Of a stretch of DNA of 64,000 nt, positions 37,999-48,278 are shown in pieces. Origin of the DNA: Eubacterium plexicaudatum ASF492 (lineage in GTDB: Bacteria > Bacillota > Clostridia > Lachnospirales > Lachnospiraceae). Position 1 is the first letter of the stretch. Each line of letters opens with the position of its first letter. The position numbers and the translations under genes are program-made. The stretch is from positions 6,188,501 through 6,252,500 of the forward strand of contig NZ_AQFT02000001.1 in NCBI RefSeq assembly GCF_000364225.2. The letters run 5' to 3'. The notes beneath the pieces were generated by a model. It saw nothing but the letters and a program-made list of their open reading frames with translations. It was not told the DNA's origin and made no database searches.

Positions 37999-40647
37999 AT
38001 GAGTGAAAAGCTGGTTTTGATCGACGGACACAGTATATTAAACAGAGCTTTTTTCGGTATTCCGGATCTGTCGAATTCCGAAGGGCTGCATACGAATGCG
38101 GTGTACGGATTTTTGAATATTTTATTTCGTATTTTAGAGGAAGAGCAGCCGGATTATCTGACGGTTGCCTTTGATGTGAGCGCACCGACGTTTCGTCATA
38201 AAATGTACGCGGATTATAAAGGGACGAGAAAACCGATGGCTGCCGAACTGCGGGAGCAGGTACCGGTAATGAAAGAACTGCTGCAGGCAATGGGCGTAAC
38301 GATTGTGGAAAAAGCAGGATACGAAGCGGATGACCTGCTTGGTACGATTGCGAAGCGTGCGCAGGCACAGGGTATGATGGTTTCGATCGTATCCGGAGAC
38401 AGAGATTTGCTGCAGCTGGCGTCGGAGCATATTAAAATTCGGATTCCGAAAACGAAAAAAACCGGAACCGAAGTCGAAGATTATTTTGCCGCACAGGTAA
38501 CGGAAAAGTACGGCGTGACGCCGACGGAATTTATTGATGTAAAGGCTCTGATGGGAGATACTTCGGATAATGTGCCGGGAGTGCCCGGGATTGGGGAAAA
38601 GACAGCCGTAAAAATCATCGGTCAGTATGGCAGCATAGAGAATGCATATGCACATATTGATGATATGCCAAAGTCAAAAGTGCGGGAGTCTTTTCGTGAA
38701 AACTATGAAAAGGCACGGTTTTCAAAAAAACTTGTTACGATAGAAACGGATGCGGAGATTGCCTATGATGTTGAACAGGCAAAGCTGGGCAATTTATATA
38801 CGCCGCAGGCATATGAACTGTGCAGACGCCTGGAGTTTAAAAATATACTGACCCGGTTTCAGGGGCACGGCGGGCAGACGGAGCAAAATCCGGTCAGGCA
38901 GTATTTTAAAAAGATTTCGGATGCCGCACAGGCTGCGCACATATTTGAAACGCTGCGGCACGCAGAACAATGTGCGGTGCAGCTGGTTGAAGAAAAAGGT
39001 GCGATATATGGAATGTCAGCTGCGGTTTCGGAAAAGGAAGTTTATTTTATACAGGTGTCGCCGGAATGCGTATCGGAAAAAGAACTGTGTGACCGGTTTG
39101 CACAAGTGCTTACATCCGGAAAACGTGTGGCATCTTTTGACGTGAAGCATGCGTTAAAATTTGTAGATATTCCGGCTCAGAAGCAGCTGTTTGATGTTAC
39201 GATTGCGGCTTATCTGCTGAATCCGTTAAAAAGCGAATACACTTATGAAGATCTGGCAAAAGATTATCTCGGTCAGATGTTTCCGTCGCGTGCGGATTTG
39301 ATTGGAAAACAGTCTTATGCCGCTGCAATGCAAGAGCACCCGCAGGCGTTTCTGGAAGCAGTCTGCTATCCGGCATATACGGCTTTTTGTACGATGGACA
39401 TCCTGACGCGGAAACTGACGGAGACAGGCATGCAGGCATTGTTTGCGGAGATTGAAATGCCGTTGGTATATACGCTGTCCGATATGGAAAAGGAAGGCAT
39501 CCGCTGTGAGGCGGCCGCGCTCGAAGAATACGGCGCGAAGCTTCTGGAGCGTATTTCACAGCTGGAGACGATGATTTATGAAGGCGCAGGAGAAACCTTT
39601 AATATCAACTCGCCAAAACAGCTGGGTGTTGTTTTATTTGAAAAACTGAACATGCCGTATGGAAAAAAGACGAAAACCGGATATTCAACTGCGGCGGATG
39701 TGCTGGACAAGCTGGCTCCCGAATATCCGCTTGTGGCGCAAATCCTGGAATATCGCCAGCTGTCAAAGCTAAAGTCTACGTATGCGGACGGACTGGCAGC
39801 GGTGATCGGAGAGGACGGACGGATTCATACGACGTTTAACCAGACGATTACGGCAACCGGACGGCTAAGCAGTACGGAGCCGAATCTGCAGAATATTCCG
39901 ATTCGGATGGAGCTTGGAAGACTGATTCGTAAAGTATTTCTGCCGCGGGAAGGCTGTGTGTTCTTAGATGCGGACTATTCACAGATTGAGCTGCGTGTGC
40001 TGGCGCATATGTCTGCGGATGAAAATCTGATTCAGGCGTATAAAGAAGCGCAGGATATCCACCGTATGACCGCATCACAGGTATTTCATATTCCGTTTGC
40101 GGAAGTGACGGATTTGCAGCGAAGAAATGCAAAGGCCGTAAATTTCGGAATTGTGTATGGAATCAGCTCGTTTGGACTGAGTCAGGATCTGAGTATTACG
40201 AGGAAAGAAGCGCAGGATTATATAGAGCAGTATTTCCGAACGTATCCGGGTGTAAAGGCATTTTTAGATCGTATGGTAAAAGAAGCAAAAGAAACAGGAC
40301 AGGTTGTTTCGTTGTATGGGCGGATTCGTCCGGTGCCGGAATTAAAGTCCGGTAATTTTATGCAGCGGTCATTTGGCGAACGTGTGGCAATGAATTCACC
40401 GATTCAGGGAACGGCTGCGGATATTATTAAAATCGCTATGAACCGGGTGCATGACAGACTTTTGGCAGAAGGATTAAAATCCAGACTGATTTTGCAGGTG
40501 CACGATGAGCTTTTGGTAGAGACGTTTCAGGAAGAAACGCAACAGGTATCGGAAATATTGGAACAGGAGATGCATCACGCGGCAGATCTGGCAGTTGCGC
40601 TGGAGATAGATATGCATTCTGGCACAAACTGGTATGAGGCAAAGTAG
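37999..40647 (+). CDS. polA: DNA polymerase I
   Basis: 882 residues. The N-terminal 5'-3' exonuclease domain (residues 1-290) has LIDGHSILNRAFFG and SGDRDLLQL and the H3TH block VPGVPGIGEKTA. The middle 3'-5' exonuclease-like domain seems degenerate (FDVKHALKF lacks the DxE pair). The polymerase domain has motif A DADYSQIELRVLAH, motif B RRNAKAVNFGIVYGIS and motif C QVHDELLVE. It fills repair and Okazaki gaps. ATG 37999 is set by AAGGAG; an in-frame upstream start lies within the thioesterase gene and is not supported. It is intact. Confidence 0.96.
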   Translation: MSEKLVLIDGHSILNRAFFGIPDLSNSEGLHTNAVYGFLNILFRILEEEQPDYLTVAFDVSAPTFRHKMYADYKGTRKPMAAELREQVPVMKELLQAMGVTIVEKAGYEADDLLGTIAKRAQAQGMMVSIVSGDRDLLQLASEHIKIRIPKTKKTGTEVEDYFAAQVTEKYGVTPTEFIDVKALMGDTSDNVPGVPGIGEKTAVKIIGQYGSIENAYAHIDDMPKSKVRESFRENYEKARFSKKLVTIETDAEIAYDVEQAKLGNLYTPQAYELCRRLEFKNILTRFQGHGGQTEQNPVRQYFKKISDAAQAAHIFETLRHAEQCAVQLVEEKGAIYGMSAAVSEKEVYFIQVSPECVSEKELCDRFAQVLTSGKRVASFDVKHALKFVDIPAQKQLFDVTIAAYLLNPLKSEYTYEDLAKDYLGQMFPSRADLIGKQSYAAAMQEHPQAFLEAVCYPAYTAFCTMDILTRKLTETGMQALFAEIEMPLVYTLSDMEKEGIRCEAAALEEYGAKLLERISQLETMIYEGAGETFNINSPKQLGVVLFEKLNMPYGKKTKTGYSTAADVLDKLAPEYPLVAQILEYRQLSKLKSTYADGLAAVIGEDGRIHTTFNQTITATGRLSSTEPNLQNIPIRMELGRLIRKVFLPREGCVFLDADYSQIELRVLAHMSADENLIQAYKEAQDIHRMTASQVFHIPFAEVTDLQRRNAKAVNFGIVYGISSFGLSQDLSITRKEAQDYIEQYFRTYPGVKAFLDRMVKEAKETGQVVSLYGRIRPVPELKSGNFMQRSFGERVAMNSPIQGTAADIIKIAMNRVHDRLLAEGLKSRLILQVHDELLVETFQEETQQVSEILEQEMHHAADLAVALEIDMHSGTNWYEAK

Positions 40648-40676
40648 ATAAATAAGAAACGGTCAGGGTGAACAGA

Positions 40677-41282
40677 ATGAAATTTATTGGGATAACGGGT
40701 GGGGTCGGTGCAGGAAAGTCCACCATCCTTGCCTATCTGAGAAAAAATTACAGGGTCAGGACGCTTGTTGCGGATGAGGTCGCCCATGATATTATGGAAC
40801 CGGGATATGATTGTTATGTAAGACTGCAGAAAGAATTTGCGTCGGAGAAAATATGGCTCCATAATGGCAGATTTAACAGACAGCGTCTGGCAGAGATTAT
40901 CTTTGCGGACGAGGAAAAGAGGGAACGGCTGAACAACATTGTCCACCCTGCGGTCAAGGAATATATTTTAAAGGAAGTGGAAAAAGAACGCAGAAGCGGT
41001 TCGACGGACTATGTCGTACTGGAAGCGGCGTTATTGATTGAAGACGGCTACGGGCAGATTTGTGATGAATTGTGGTATGTCTATGTGACAGAGGAAAATC
41101 GCAGACAGCGTTTGATCGAAAACCGCGGTTATTCGGATGAAAAAATAGAGCAGATATTTGCGGCACAGCTTACCGAGGGAGAGTATCGCAGACACTGCCA
41201 GGTAGTTATAGATAATAATGGGCCGATTGCGCAGGTTTATTTGCAGCTGGCGCAGCTGCTGAATGATAAAGGAGAAAGAACT
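40677..41282 (+). CDS. coaE: Dephospho-CoA kinase, in frame with the next gene
   Basis: Last step of coenzyme A synthesis. P-loop GITGGVGAGKST is at residues 5-16, then ADEVAHDIMEPG (substrate Asp), GRFNRQRLAEIIFAD, and YVVLEAALLIEDG. The family length is about 200 residues, which is reached at 41280. No stop codon follows: the frame reads straight through AAAGGAGA and ATG 41283 into the FtsA-like protein. Either the two are fused or a single lost base hides the natural stop (the -1 frame has TGA TAA just there). ATG 40677 is chosen at proper spacing; GTG 40668 is an alternative. Confidence 0.85.
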
Positions 41283-43736
41283 ATGGAAAGAGCGTTCGGG
41301 CGCGAAGACAGACAAAAGGAAGAAGAGCTGCAATACGTATTCGGACTGGATATCGGTACGCGCAATGTGGTAGGTACGGTAGGATATAAGAAAGATAAGG
41401 AATTTATCGTAGTGGCGCAGTATGCAATGGAGCATGAGACAAGAGCGATGCTGGACGGACAGATTCATGATATCGGCCGTGTCGGACGTACGATTTCCAT
41501 TATAAAAGAAAAGCTGGAAGATCAGATCGGACAGGAACTTACCGATGTGTGCATTGCGGCGGCCGGACGTGTGTTAAAAACGGTAACGACATACGTAGAA
41601 TACGAGTTTCCTGAAGAAACGGTAGTGACCGGAGAGCATATCCATACACTCGATCTGCTTGGCGTAGATAAAGCGGCGCAGGAACTAAAAGACGCGAACG
41701 ATACAAAATATAAATTTTACTGTGTCGGCTATTCCGTCATGAAATACTATATAAATGATGAAATCTTTTCCAATCTGGAAAGCCATAAGGCAGATAAAAT
41801 ATCCGAAAAGATTATTGTAACCTTTTTGCCGGAAGATGTTGTGGACGGGTTATATATGGCCGTCGGATTTGCCGGCCTTACGGTAGCAAACATGACTCTG
41901 GAGCCGATTGCTGCGATTGACGTGGCAATTCCGGAAAATTTCCGTATGCTGAACATCGCGCTTGTGGATGTCGGCGCGGGTACCTCGGATATCTCTCTGA
42001 CGAGAGACGGCAGTATTATTGCTTATGGTATGATTCCGTTTGCAGGAGATGAGCTCACGGAGATGATTGTGCAGCATTATCTCGTAGATTTTAAGATGGC
42101 GGAGCATATCAAGCTGTCGGCAGCTGTGGACGATGAGATCGAATTTGAAGATATTATGAGCTTAAAACATACGATCAAAGCAGAAGAAGTATGGAAGCTG
42201 ACCGAACCGTTAGTCGATAAAATGACGACGGAAGTAGCGGAAAAAATCAGGGAGTTAAATGGAGAGCAGAGTGTCAGCGCGACGTTTATCGTAGGCGGAG
42301 GCGGAAAGATTCACGGATTTGACGAAATGCTGGCCAAAAAGCTGGAACTGCCGCAGGAACGTGTGGCGCTGCGTGGAGAAGAAGTGTTAAAAGAAGTTAC
42401 GTTTGTACAGGAAGATATTGCAAAAGATCCGCTTCTTGTAACACCGATCGGCATTTGTCTGAATTATTATGAGCAGAAAAATAACTTTATTATGGTACGG
42501 TTTAACGGAGAACGGTTAAAGCTGTATGATAACAACAAACTGACCATTGTTGATGCCGCGATTCAGGCCGGCTTTCCGAACGACCAGCTGTTTCCGAAAC
42601 GCGGACGGGAGATTAATTTTACGGTTAACGGCAGACCACGTATCGTAAGGGGAGATGCCGGAGAAGCGGCGATTATCCGCATGAATGATCGTCCGGCTTC
42701 GATCAACACGCCGATTGAGCCAAACTGTGTCATTACGATCGAACCTTCTACGGCTGGCAGAGAAGCACATTATCTTGTCGGACAGCTGGAAGAGTACCAT
42801 AGTTCGACGATTACATTTGAAGTGAACGGTAAGTTGATTACATGTCCGCGTTATGTGGAAGTAAACGGCGTATTAGAGCCGCCGACATATGAGATCAAAG
42901 AGCATGATGCGATCATAACCAGAAGCTTCTATACGGTAGCACAGCTGGCGGAATTTATGGATGTAGAGCTGGATATGCAAGCGGATATACTCGTTAACAA
43001 CCGTGTGGAAGATTTGCAGGCGCTTGTATATGAGAATTTCAGTGTGGACTGGAAAGTTATTTCATACCGTTCCACACCGCAGGATGTCTATCCGGATGCA
43101 CCGCCGAGAAGACTGCCCGACCCTGCCGGAAAAGAAAGTGTGCGGCAGCAGGAACGTCTCGCAGGTCCTGTTTCCGTCGCGATGCTTCCGCAAAACGATG
43201 CGCCGCCGGCTGCTGTGCCGGCTGTGGAACCGCAAGCAGCATTTTCCGATATGCCGGCGGAACTGCCGCCGCTGCCGGAACTTGGAGATGCGGAACCGGT
43301 ACCGGCAGATAACACGCAGCAGACGGAGACAGCAAACGCAGCTGCCAATGCGGAAGTGCTGCTGAATGTTGTAAAAGATACACTTGCAGGCAAGTCCGCG
43401 GATGCCGAATATACCGGGCCTGTCTCGGCTGCATCGCCGATTCAGGAAGAGGAGCCGGTTTCGGCACAAGCAACGGAAACAGCAACGGAGCAGAGTACTC
43501 CGCCGGTTCGGGAAGCGGAAGAGGAGCCGACCTGTCAGGTTGTGGTAAACGGGGAAACGATTGTGTTGAAACATAAAAAACAATATGTTTTTGTTGATAT
43601 TTTTGATTATATTTTATTTGATTTGTCACAGTCGCGCGGAAGAATGCTGATTACAAAGATCAACGGCGAAGACGCACAATATACGCAGCTGCTGCAATCA
43701 GGCGATAAGATTGACATTTATTGGAAGGAAAACTGA
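41283..43736 (+). CDS. FtsA/PilM-like actin-fold cell-division ATPase with extended C-terminus
   Basis: 817 residues from ATG 41283, which has its own AAAGGAGA site. The actin-like ATPase motifs are FGLDIGTRNVVGTVG (phosphate 1), LVDVGAGTSDISL (phosphate 2) and FIVGGGGKIHGFDEM (adenosine). After about residue 400 comes a beta-rich region (FTVNGRPRIVRGDAGEA), a long Pro/Ala/Glu-rich linker (about 605-725), and a C-terminal beta-grasp-like domain (CQVVVNGETIVLKHKKQY ... LLQSGDKIDIYW). This architecture follows coaE in many Lachnospiraceae. It probably works at the division site or membrane as an FtsA paralogue. Confidence 0.82.
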   Translation: MERAFGREDRQKEEELQYVFGLDIGTRNVVGTVGYKKDKEFIVVAQYAMEHETRAMLDGQIHDIGRVGRTISIIKEKLEDQIGQELTDVCIAAAGRVLKTVTTYVEYEFPEETVVTGEHIHTLDLLGVDKAAQELKDANDTKYKFYCVGYSVMKYYINDEIFSNLESHKADKISEKIIVTFLPEDVVDGLYMAVGFAGLTVANMTLEPIAAIDVAIPENFRMLNIALVDVGAGTSDISLTRDGSIIAYGMIPFAGDELTEMIVQHYLVDFKMAEHIKLSAAVDDEIEFEDIMSLKHTIKAEEVWKLTEPLVDKMTTEVAEKIRELNGEQSVSATFIVGGGGKIHGFDEMLAKKLELPQERVALRGEEVLKEVTFVQEDIAKDPLLVTPIGICLNYYEQKNNFIMVRFNGERLKLYDNNKLTIVDAAIQAGFPNDQLFPKRGREINFTVNGRPRIVRGDAGEAAIIRMNDRPASINTPIEPNCVITIEPSTAGREAHYLVGQLEEYHSSTITFEVNGKLITCPRYVEVNGVLEPPTYEIKEHDAIITRSFYTVAQLAEFMDVELDMQADILVNNRVEDLQALVYENFSVDWKVISYRSTPQDVYPDAPPRRLPDPAGKESVRQQERLAGPVSVAMLPQNDAPPAAVPAVEPQAAFSDMPAELPPLPELGDAEPVPADNTQQTETANAAANAEVLLNVVKDTLAGKSADAEYTGPVSAASPIQEEEPVSAQATETATEQSTPPVREAEEEPTCQVVVNGETIVLKHKKQYVFVDIFDYILFDLSQSRGRMLITKINGEDAQYTQLLQSGDKIDIYWKEN

Positions 43737-43737
43737 C

Positions 43738-44534
43738 ATGGAATTATGTAGTATTGCAAGCGGCAGCAGTGGAAACTGCATCTGCGTCGGCACACAGGAG
43801 TCTCATTTGCTTGTAGACGCGGGAATCAGCGGAAAACGGATTGAAACGGGGCTAAATTCCGTGGGATTAAAAACAAGCGAGATGAAAGCCATTCTCGTTA
43901 CACATGAGCATATTGATCATATTGCGGGGCTTGGTGTCCTCGCAAGACGTTATGGACTGCCGATCTACGGCACACAGGCGACACTGGATGCGATACGCAT
44001 GGTGAAGTCCGTCGGCAAAATTGATCAGGATTTGCTGCATCCGATTATTCCGGAACAGGAGTTTCCGATTGGAGATATGATCGTGCATCCGATTTCCATT
44101 TCGCACGATGCGGCAGACCCTGTTGCATATATTATGAAAACGGAAGATAAAAAATCGGTGTGATTACGGATCTTGGGACTTATGACGACAGTCTTGTGGA
44201 AAAACTGCAGGGTATGGACATTTTATTGCTGGAGGCAAATCATGATGTGCGTATGCTGCAGACAGGCAGTTACCCGTATCCGCTCAAGCAGCGTATTTTA
44301 GGCGACAAGGGGCATCTGTCCAATGTGCTGTCCGGCCAGCTGCTTGGACGGCTGCTGCATGACCGGTTTCATGCGGTTGTGCTTGGACATCTGAGCAAGG
44401 AAAACAACTTTGCGGAGCTTGCGTATGAAACTGTGCGTCTGGAAGTATCCATGGGAGAAAATCCTTACAGAGGTGATGATTTTCCGATTTACGTGGCAAA
44501 ACGCAGCGAAGCGTCACAGATGATTTGTGCATAA
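43738..44534 (+). pseudogene. MBL-fold hydrolase, YycJ/WalJ-like (one frameshift)
   Basis: Metallo-beta-lactamase fold; metal ligands in LVTHEHIDHIAG, SISHDAADPV and GHLSKENN. WalJ-type proteins are exonuclease-like enzymes linked to cell-wall/DNA coordination. The frame breaks in the A6 run near 44150; one A gives EDKKIGVITDLGTYDD and 265 residues, the family length. ATG 43738 begins MELCSIASGSSGNC immediately after the previous stop. Confidence 0.87.
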
Positions 44535-44581
44535 CGGGAGCTTTGGATCCGGCGACGAATAATAGAAAGAGAGAAAATAAA

Positions 44582-44878
44582 ATGGAACAGACGGCAGAAA
44601 AACGGTCAGATAAGACAATTATCACGGTACTTGGCAAAGATACGGTTGGAATTATAGCAAAAGTGTGTACGTATTTATCGGAAAAAAATATCAACGTTCT
44701 GGACATTTCCCAGACGATCGTACAGGGATATTTTCACATGATGATGATCGTGGAAATGAATGATTCCGAAGTGTCCTTCTCCAAATGTTCGGAAGAACTG
44801 GAACGGATCGGAGAAGAAATCGGCGTGAGCATCAAGTGCCAGAAAGAAGAAATTTTTGAAAAAATGCACCGGATCTGA
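44582..44878 (+). CDS. ACT-domain protein (UPF0237)
   Basis: 98 residues forming one ACT fold: TIITVLGKDTVGIIAKVCTY opens the domain. It is nearly always next to a UPF0210 gene, as here. It is probably a ligand-binding regulatory partner. AGAAAGAGAG precedes ATG 44582. Confidence 0.88.
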   Translation: MEQTAEKRSDKTIITVLGKDTVGIIAKVCTYLSEKNINVLDISQTIVQGYFHMMMIVEMNDSEVSFSKCSEELERIGEEIGVSIKCQKEEIFEKMHRI

Positions 44879-44927
44879 CGACCGGATAAAATATAGAGAA
44901 AGGAAAAGCTGTAACAGCAAATTTCCC

Positions 44928-46291
44928 ATGATAAATATACGAGAAGTAGCAGAGACAAATAAAATGATCGAGCAGGAAAACCTGGATGTGCGTACGATTA
45001 CGCTTGGCATCGGCCTGTTGGACTGCATAGATTCGGATTTGGAAACTTTAAATGAAAAATATACAACAAAATTACGACCACGGCAAGAGATCTTGTAGCG
45101 GTCGGCCAGAAGATAGAGAACAGCTACCGCATTCCGATTGTCAACAAACGGATTTCCGTTACGCCGATCGCTCTGATCGGCGGGGCTGCATGCAAGACAC
45201 CGGATGATTTTGTAACAATTGCGCGTACACTGGACCGTGCGGCAAAGAAGACAGGTGTAAATTTTATTGGCGGATATTCTGCGCTCGTATCCAAAGGCAT
45301 GACGGCTGCGGATGAAAACCTGATTCGTTCGATCCCGCAGGCACTGGCAGAGACGGACTTTGTATGCAGTTCGGTGAACGTAGGCTCGACAAAGACGGGC
45401 ATAGATATGGATGCAGTTCGTCTGATGGGAGAAATTGTAAAAAAGACAGCGGAGCTGACAAAAGACAAAGATTCCATCGGCTGTGCAAAACTCGTCATCT
45501 TTTGCAATGCGCCGGATGATAATCCGTTTATGGCAGGTGCGTTTCATGGAGTGACAGAGGCAGATGCCGTCATTCATGTTGGCGTCAGCGGTCCGGGAGT
45601 TGTAAAAACGGCGCTGGAACAGGTACGTGGAGAAAGCTTTGAGGTGCTTTGCGAGACGATTAAAAAGACGGCATTCAAAATTACACGCGTAGGACAGCTT
45701 GTGGCACAGGAAGCTTCCAAACGTCTCGGCATTCCATTTGGAATTATTGATCTGTCACTGGCGCCGACTCCGGCAATAGGCGACAGCGTCGCAGATATTT
45801 TACATGAGATCGGTGTGGAATATGCAGGGGCGCCAGGTACGACGGCAGCTTTGGCTCTGCTGAATGACCAGGTGAAAAAAGGCGGCATTATGGCGTCTTC
45901 TTATGTGGGTGGTCTGAGCGGCGCTTTTATTCCGGTCAGTGAAGATCAGGGTATGATTGATGCGGTGGAAGCAAAAGCGCTGACGTTGGAAAAACTCGAA
46001 GCCATGACCTGTGTCTGCTCGGTAGGACTTGATATGATCGCCATTCCGGGAGATACTAAAGCGTCGTCCATATCTGGCATGATCGCAGATGAAATGGCGA
46101 TTGGAATGATCAATCAGAAGACGACGGCCGTCCGCCTGATTCCGGTTATCGGCAAAGATGTCGGAGGAAAGGCAGAGTTTGGCGGCCTGCTTGGCTATGC
46201 ACCGATTATGCCGGTAAATCCATATGACTGCAGTGCTTTTATCAGTCGTGCAGGCAGAATTCCGGCACCTGTGCACAGTTTTAAAAACTAA
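44928..46291 (+). pseudogene. UPF0210 (PFL) family protein (one frameshift)
   Basis: 454 residues after one A is added in the A5 run near 45056 (LNEK then [16 protein letters not shown]). The family is conserved and largely uncharacterised, related in fold to glycyl-radical or pyruvate-formate-lyase-like proteins by name only. Blocks include [37 protein letters not shown] and [17 protein letters not shown]. It follows its ACT-domain partner by 49 bases. Confidence 0.88.
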
Positions 46292-47519
46292 ATGAAAATG
46301 GAAAAATAATCATATTCTGCAAACATGCGGTTGAAACGCTGACATATTTTTCCGAACAGCTGGCAGATGCTTTTGCAGCGTGGGGATATGAAATATTTGG
46401 ATGGATTTTGAAATGCTCGGCTTAAGTGTATGGAAGCTGCGGCAGGCCGTACAGGGAAAGAAAGCGGTTCTCATTACTTTTAATTTTATCGGCCTGAGCG
46501 GCGAAGAACAGCTGTGGGAGTCTGACCATGCGGGGGATCCGGTCATAAGTCTGTGGGAAATGCTTGAGATTCCATGTCTGAATATTATGGTAGACCATCC
46601 GATTTATTATTATAAGGCGCTTCGGTATCCGATTGCGAATCTGCGTACGTTTTGCATTGACAGGGACCACGTGTCTTATATGCGGCGGTTTTATCCGGAT
46701 ATTTTTTGTGAATTTCTGCCGCTTGCCGGAAATTGCCTGTCGGAGCAGGCCGGGATTGCAATACCTGCGGCATCTGACAGTGACCAATTGTTTGAGCAAT
46801 GGAAAAAACGTCCGTACACGCTTGCTTTTACGGCTAATTATGTACCGGTATCCAATATTGACAGGCAGCTGGCCGCCATGGATTCGGAATATCGCGACTT
46901 TTACTATGAGATTATAGATGCGTTTATTCAAAATCCGAAACAGGATCTGCTGTCCTGTATAGAAACATATCTGCGTCGTGAAATACCGGATCTGAGTGAT
47001 GACCAATTATGTGAAGGCATGAGTTCGATGCCCGCGGTTGACTTGTGGATTCGTACTTATTTTCGGGAAAAAACCGTACGGATACTGGCGGAGGGCGGAA
47101 TTAAAGTGCATGTGTCTGGAAAGGACTGGGACAGCATGCGGTGCGCCCGTCCGGAAAATCTGATTTCTACCGGACGTATGGTAGCTTCTGTGGATTGTGT
47201 ACGGGCGATGGCCAAGGCAAAGCTTGCGCTGAATACCATGCCGTGGTTTAAAGACGGAGCACATGATCGTATCTTTACGGCGATGCTTCAGGGAACGGCG
47301 GCGTTTACGGACGACAGCGTGTATTTGCGGGAGCAGTTTGTCCATATGGATACGATTGTTTATTATGATATACAACGTCTGGAATTGCTGCCGGAGCAGG
47401 TTATGTGTCTGCTGGAAGATCCGGAATTACTGTTTCGGCTTTCCTGTCGTGGAAAAGCGGCGGCAGAACGCCTGCATACGTGGAAAAACCGCGCGCAGCA
47501 TTTACGGACTTATATTTAA
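46292..47519 (+). pseudogene. Glycosyltransferase, CgeB-like (two frameshifts)
   Basis: About 409 residues after adding an A near 46308 and a T near 46396. The N-terminal half begins KIIIFCKHAVETLTYF; the C-terminal half has the family end block LALNTMPWFKDGAHDRIF and GTAAFTDDSVYLREQF, as in glycosyltransferase domains of spore-maturation CgeB-like proteins. It would attach a sugar to a surface or spore component. The start is just behind the UPF0210 stop and has only a weak ribosome site. Confidence 0.75.
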
Positions 47520-47563
47520 GAATCGCGATCGTTTGGTAATTTTAACAAAAAGGAGGAGTTTTT

Positions 47564-48277
47564 ATGCAAACCGCATCTTTGGAACAGTTATTGAAAACAA
47601 ATTCCTATCCGGGCAGAGGTATCGTAATCGGCCTTTCCGAAGATAAAAAATATGCAGTAACCGCATATTTTATTATGGGACGCAGCGTAAACAGCCGCAA
47701 CCGCATTTTTGTAACGGATGGAGAGGGGATTCGCACGCAGGCATTTGACCCGGCAAAGTTAAGTGATCCGAGTCTTGTTATATATGCTCCGGTACGTGTT
47801 CTCGGCAATAAGACGATCGTTACAAACGGCGATCAGACCGATACGATTTATGCATGTATGGACAGGCAGCAGACGTTTGAACAGGCGCTGCGTACAAGAA
47901 CGTTTGAACCGGATGAGCCGAATTACACGCCGCGTATTTCCGGAATTCTGCACATAGAACAGGGTTCATACAATTATGCAATGTCGATTTTAAAAAGTAA
48001 TGAAGGAAACCCGGACTCCTGCTGTCGTCATACGTTTACTTACGAACGTCCGCTGGCAGGGGAAGGACGTTTTATCCATACGTATGTGGGAGACGGCAGT
48101 CCGCTGCCGAGCTTTGAAGGAGAACCGGTTCGCGTCGGCATTTCAGGAACAATAGATACATTTGCGGACCGGATATGGACAAGCTTAAATGAGGAAAATA
48201 AAGTATCGTTATTTGTACGCTTTATTGAGATTGAAACAGGAAAATATGAGACAAGGATTATAAATAAGAATAAATAA
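47564..48277 (+). CDS. purO: IMP cyclohydrolase, PurO-like
   Basis: 237 residues. The IMP cyclohydrolase-like fold is recognised from PGRGIVIGLSEDKKYAVTAY, IMGRSVNSRNRIFV and the C-terminal GISGTIDTFADRIWTSL. It would close the purine ring in IMP synthesis, as in clostridia that lack the cyclohydrolase part of PurH. A strong AAAGGAGGAG stands before ATG 47564. Confidence 0.85.
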   Translation: MQTASLEQLLKTNSYPGRGIVIGLSEDKKYAVTAYFIMGRSVNSRNRIFVTDGEGIRTQAFDPAKLSDPSLVIYAPVRVLGNKTIVTNGDQTDTIYACMDRQQTFEQALRTRTFEPDEPNYTPRISGILHIEQGSYNYAMSILKSNEGNPDSCCRHTFTYERPLAGEGRFIHTYVGDGSPLPSFEGEPVRVGISGTIDTFADRIWTSLNEENKVSLFVRFIEIETGKYETRIINKNK

Positions 48278-48278
48278 T

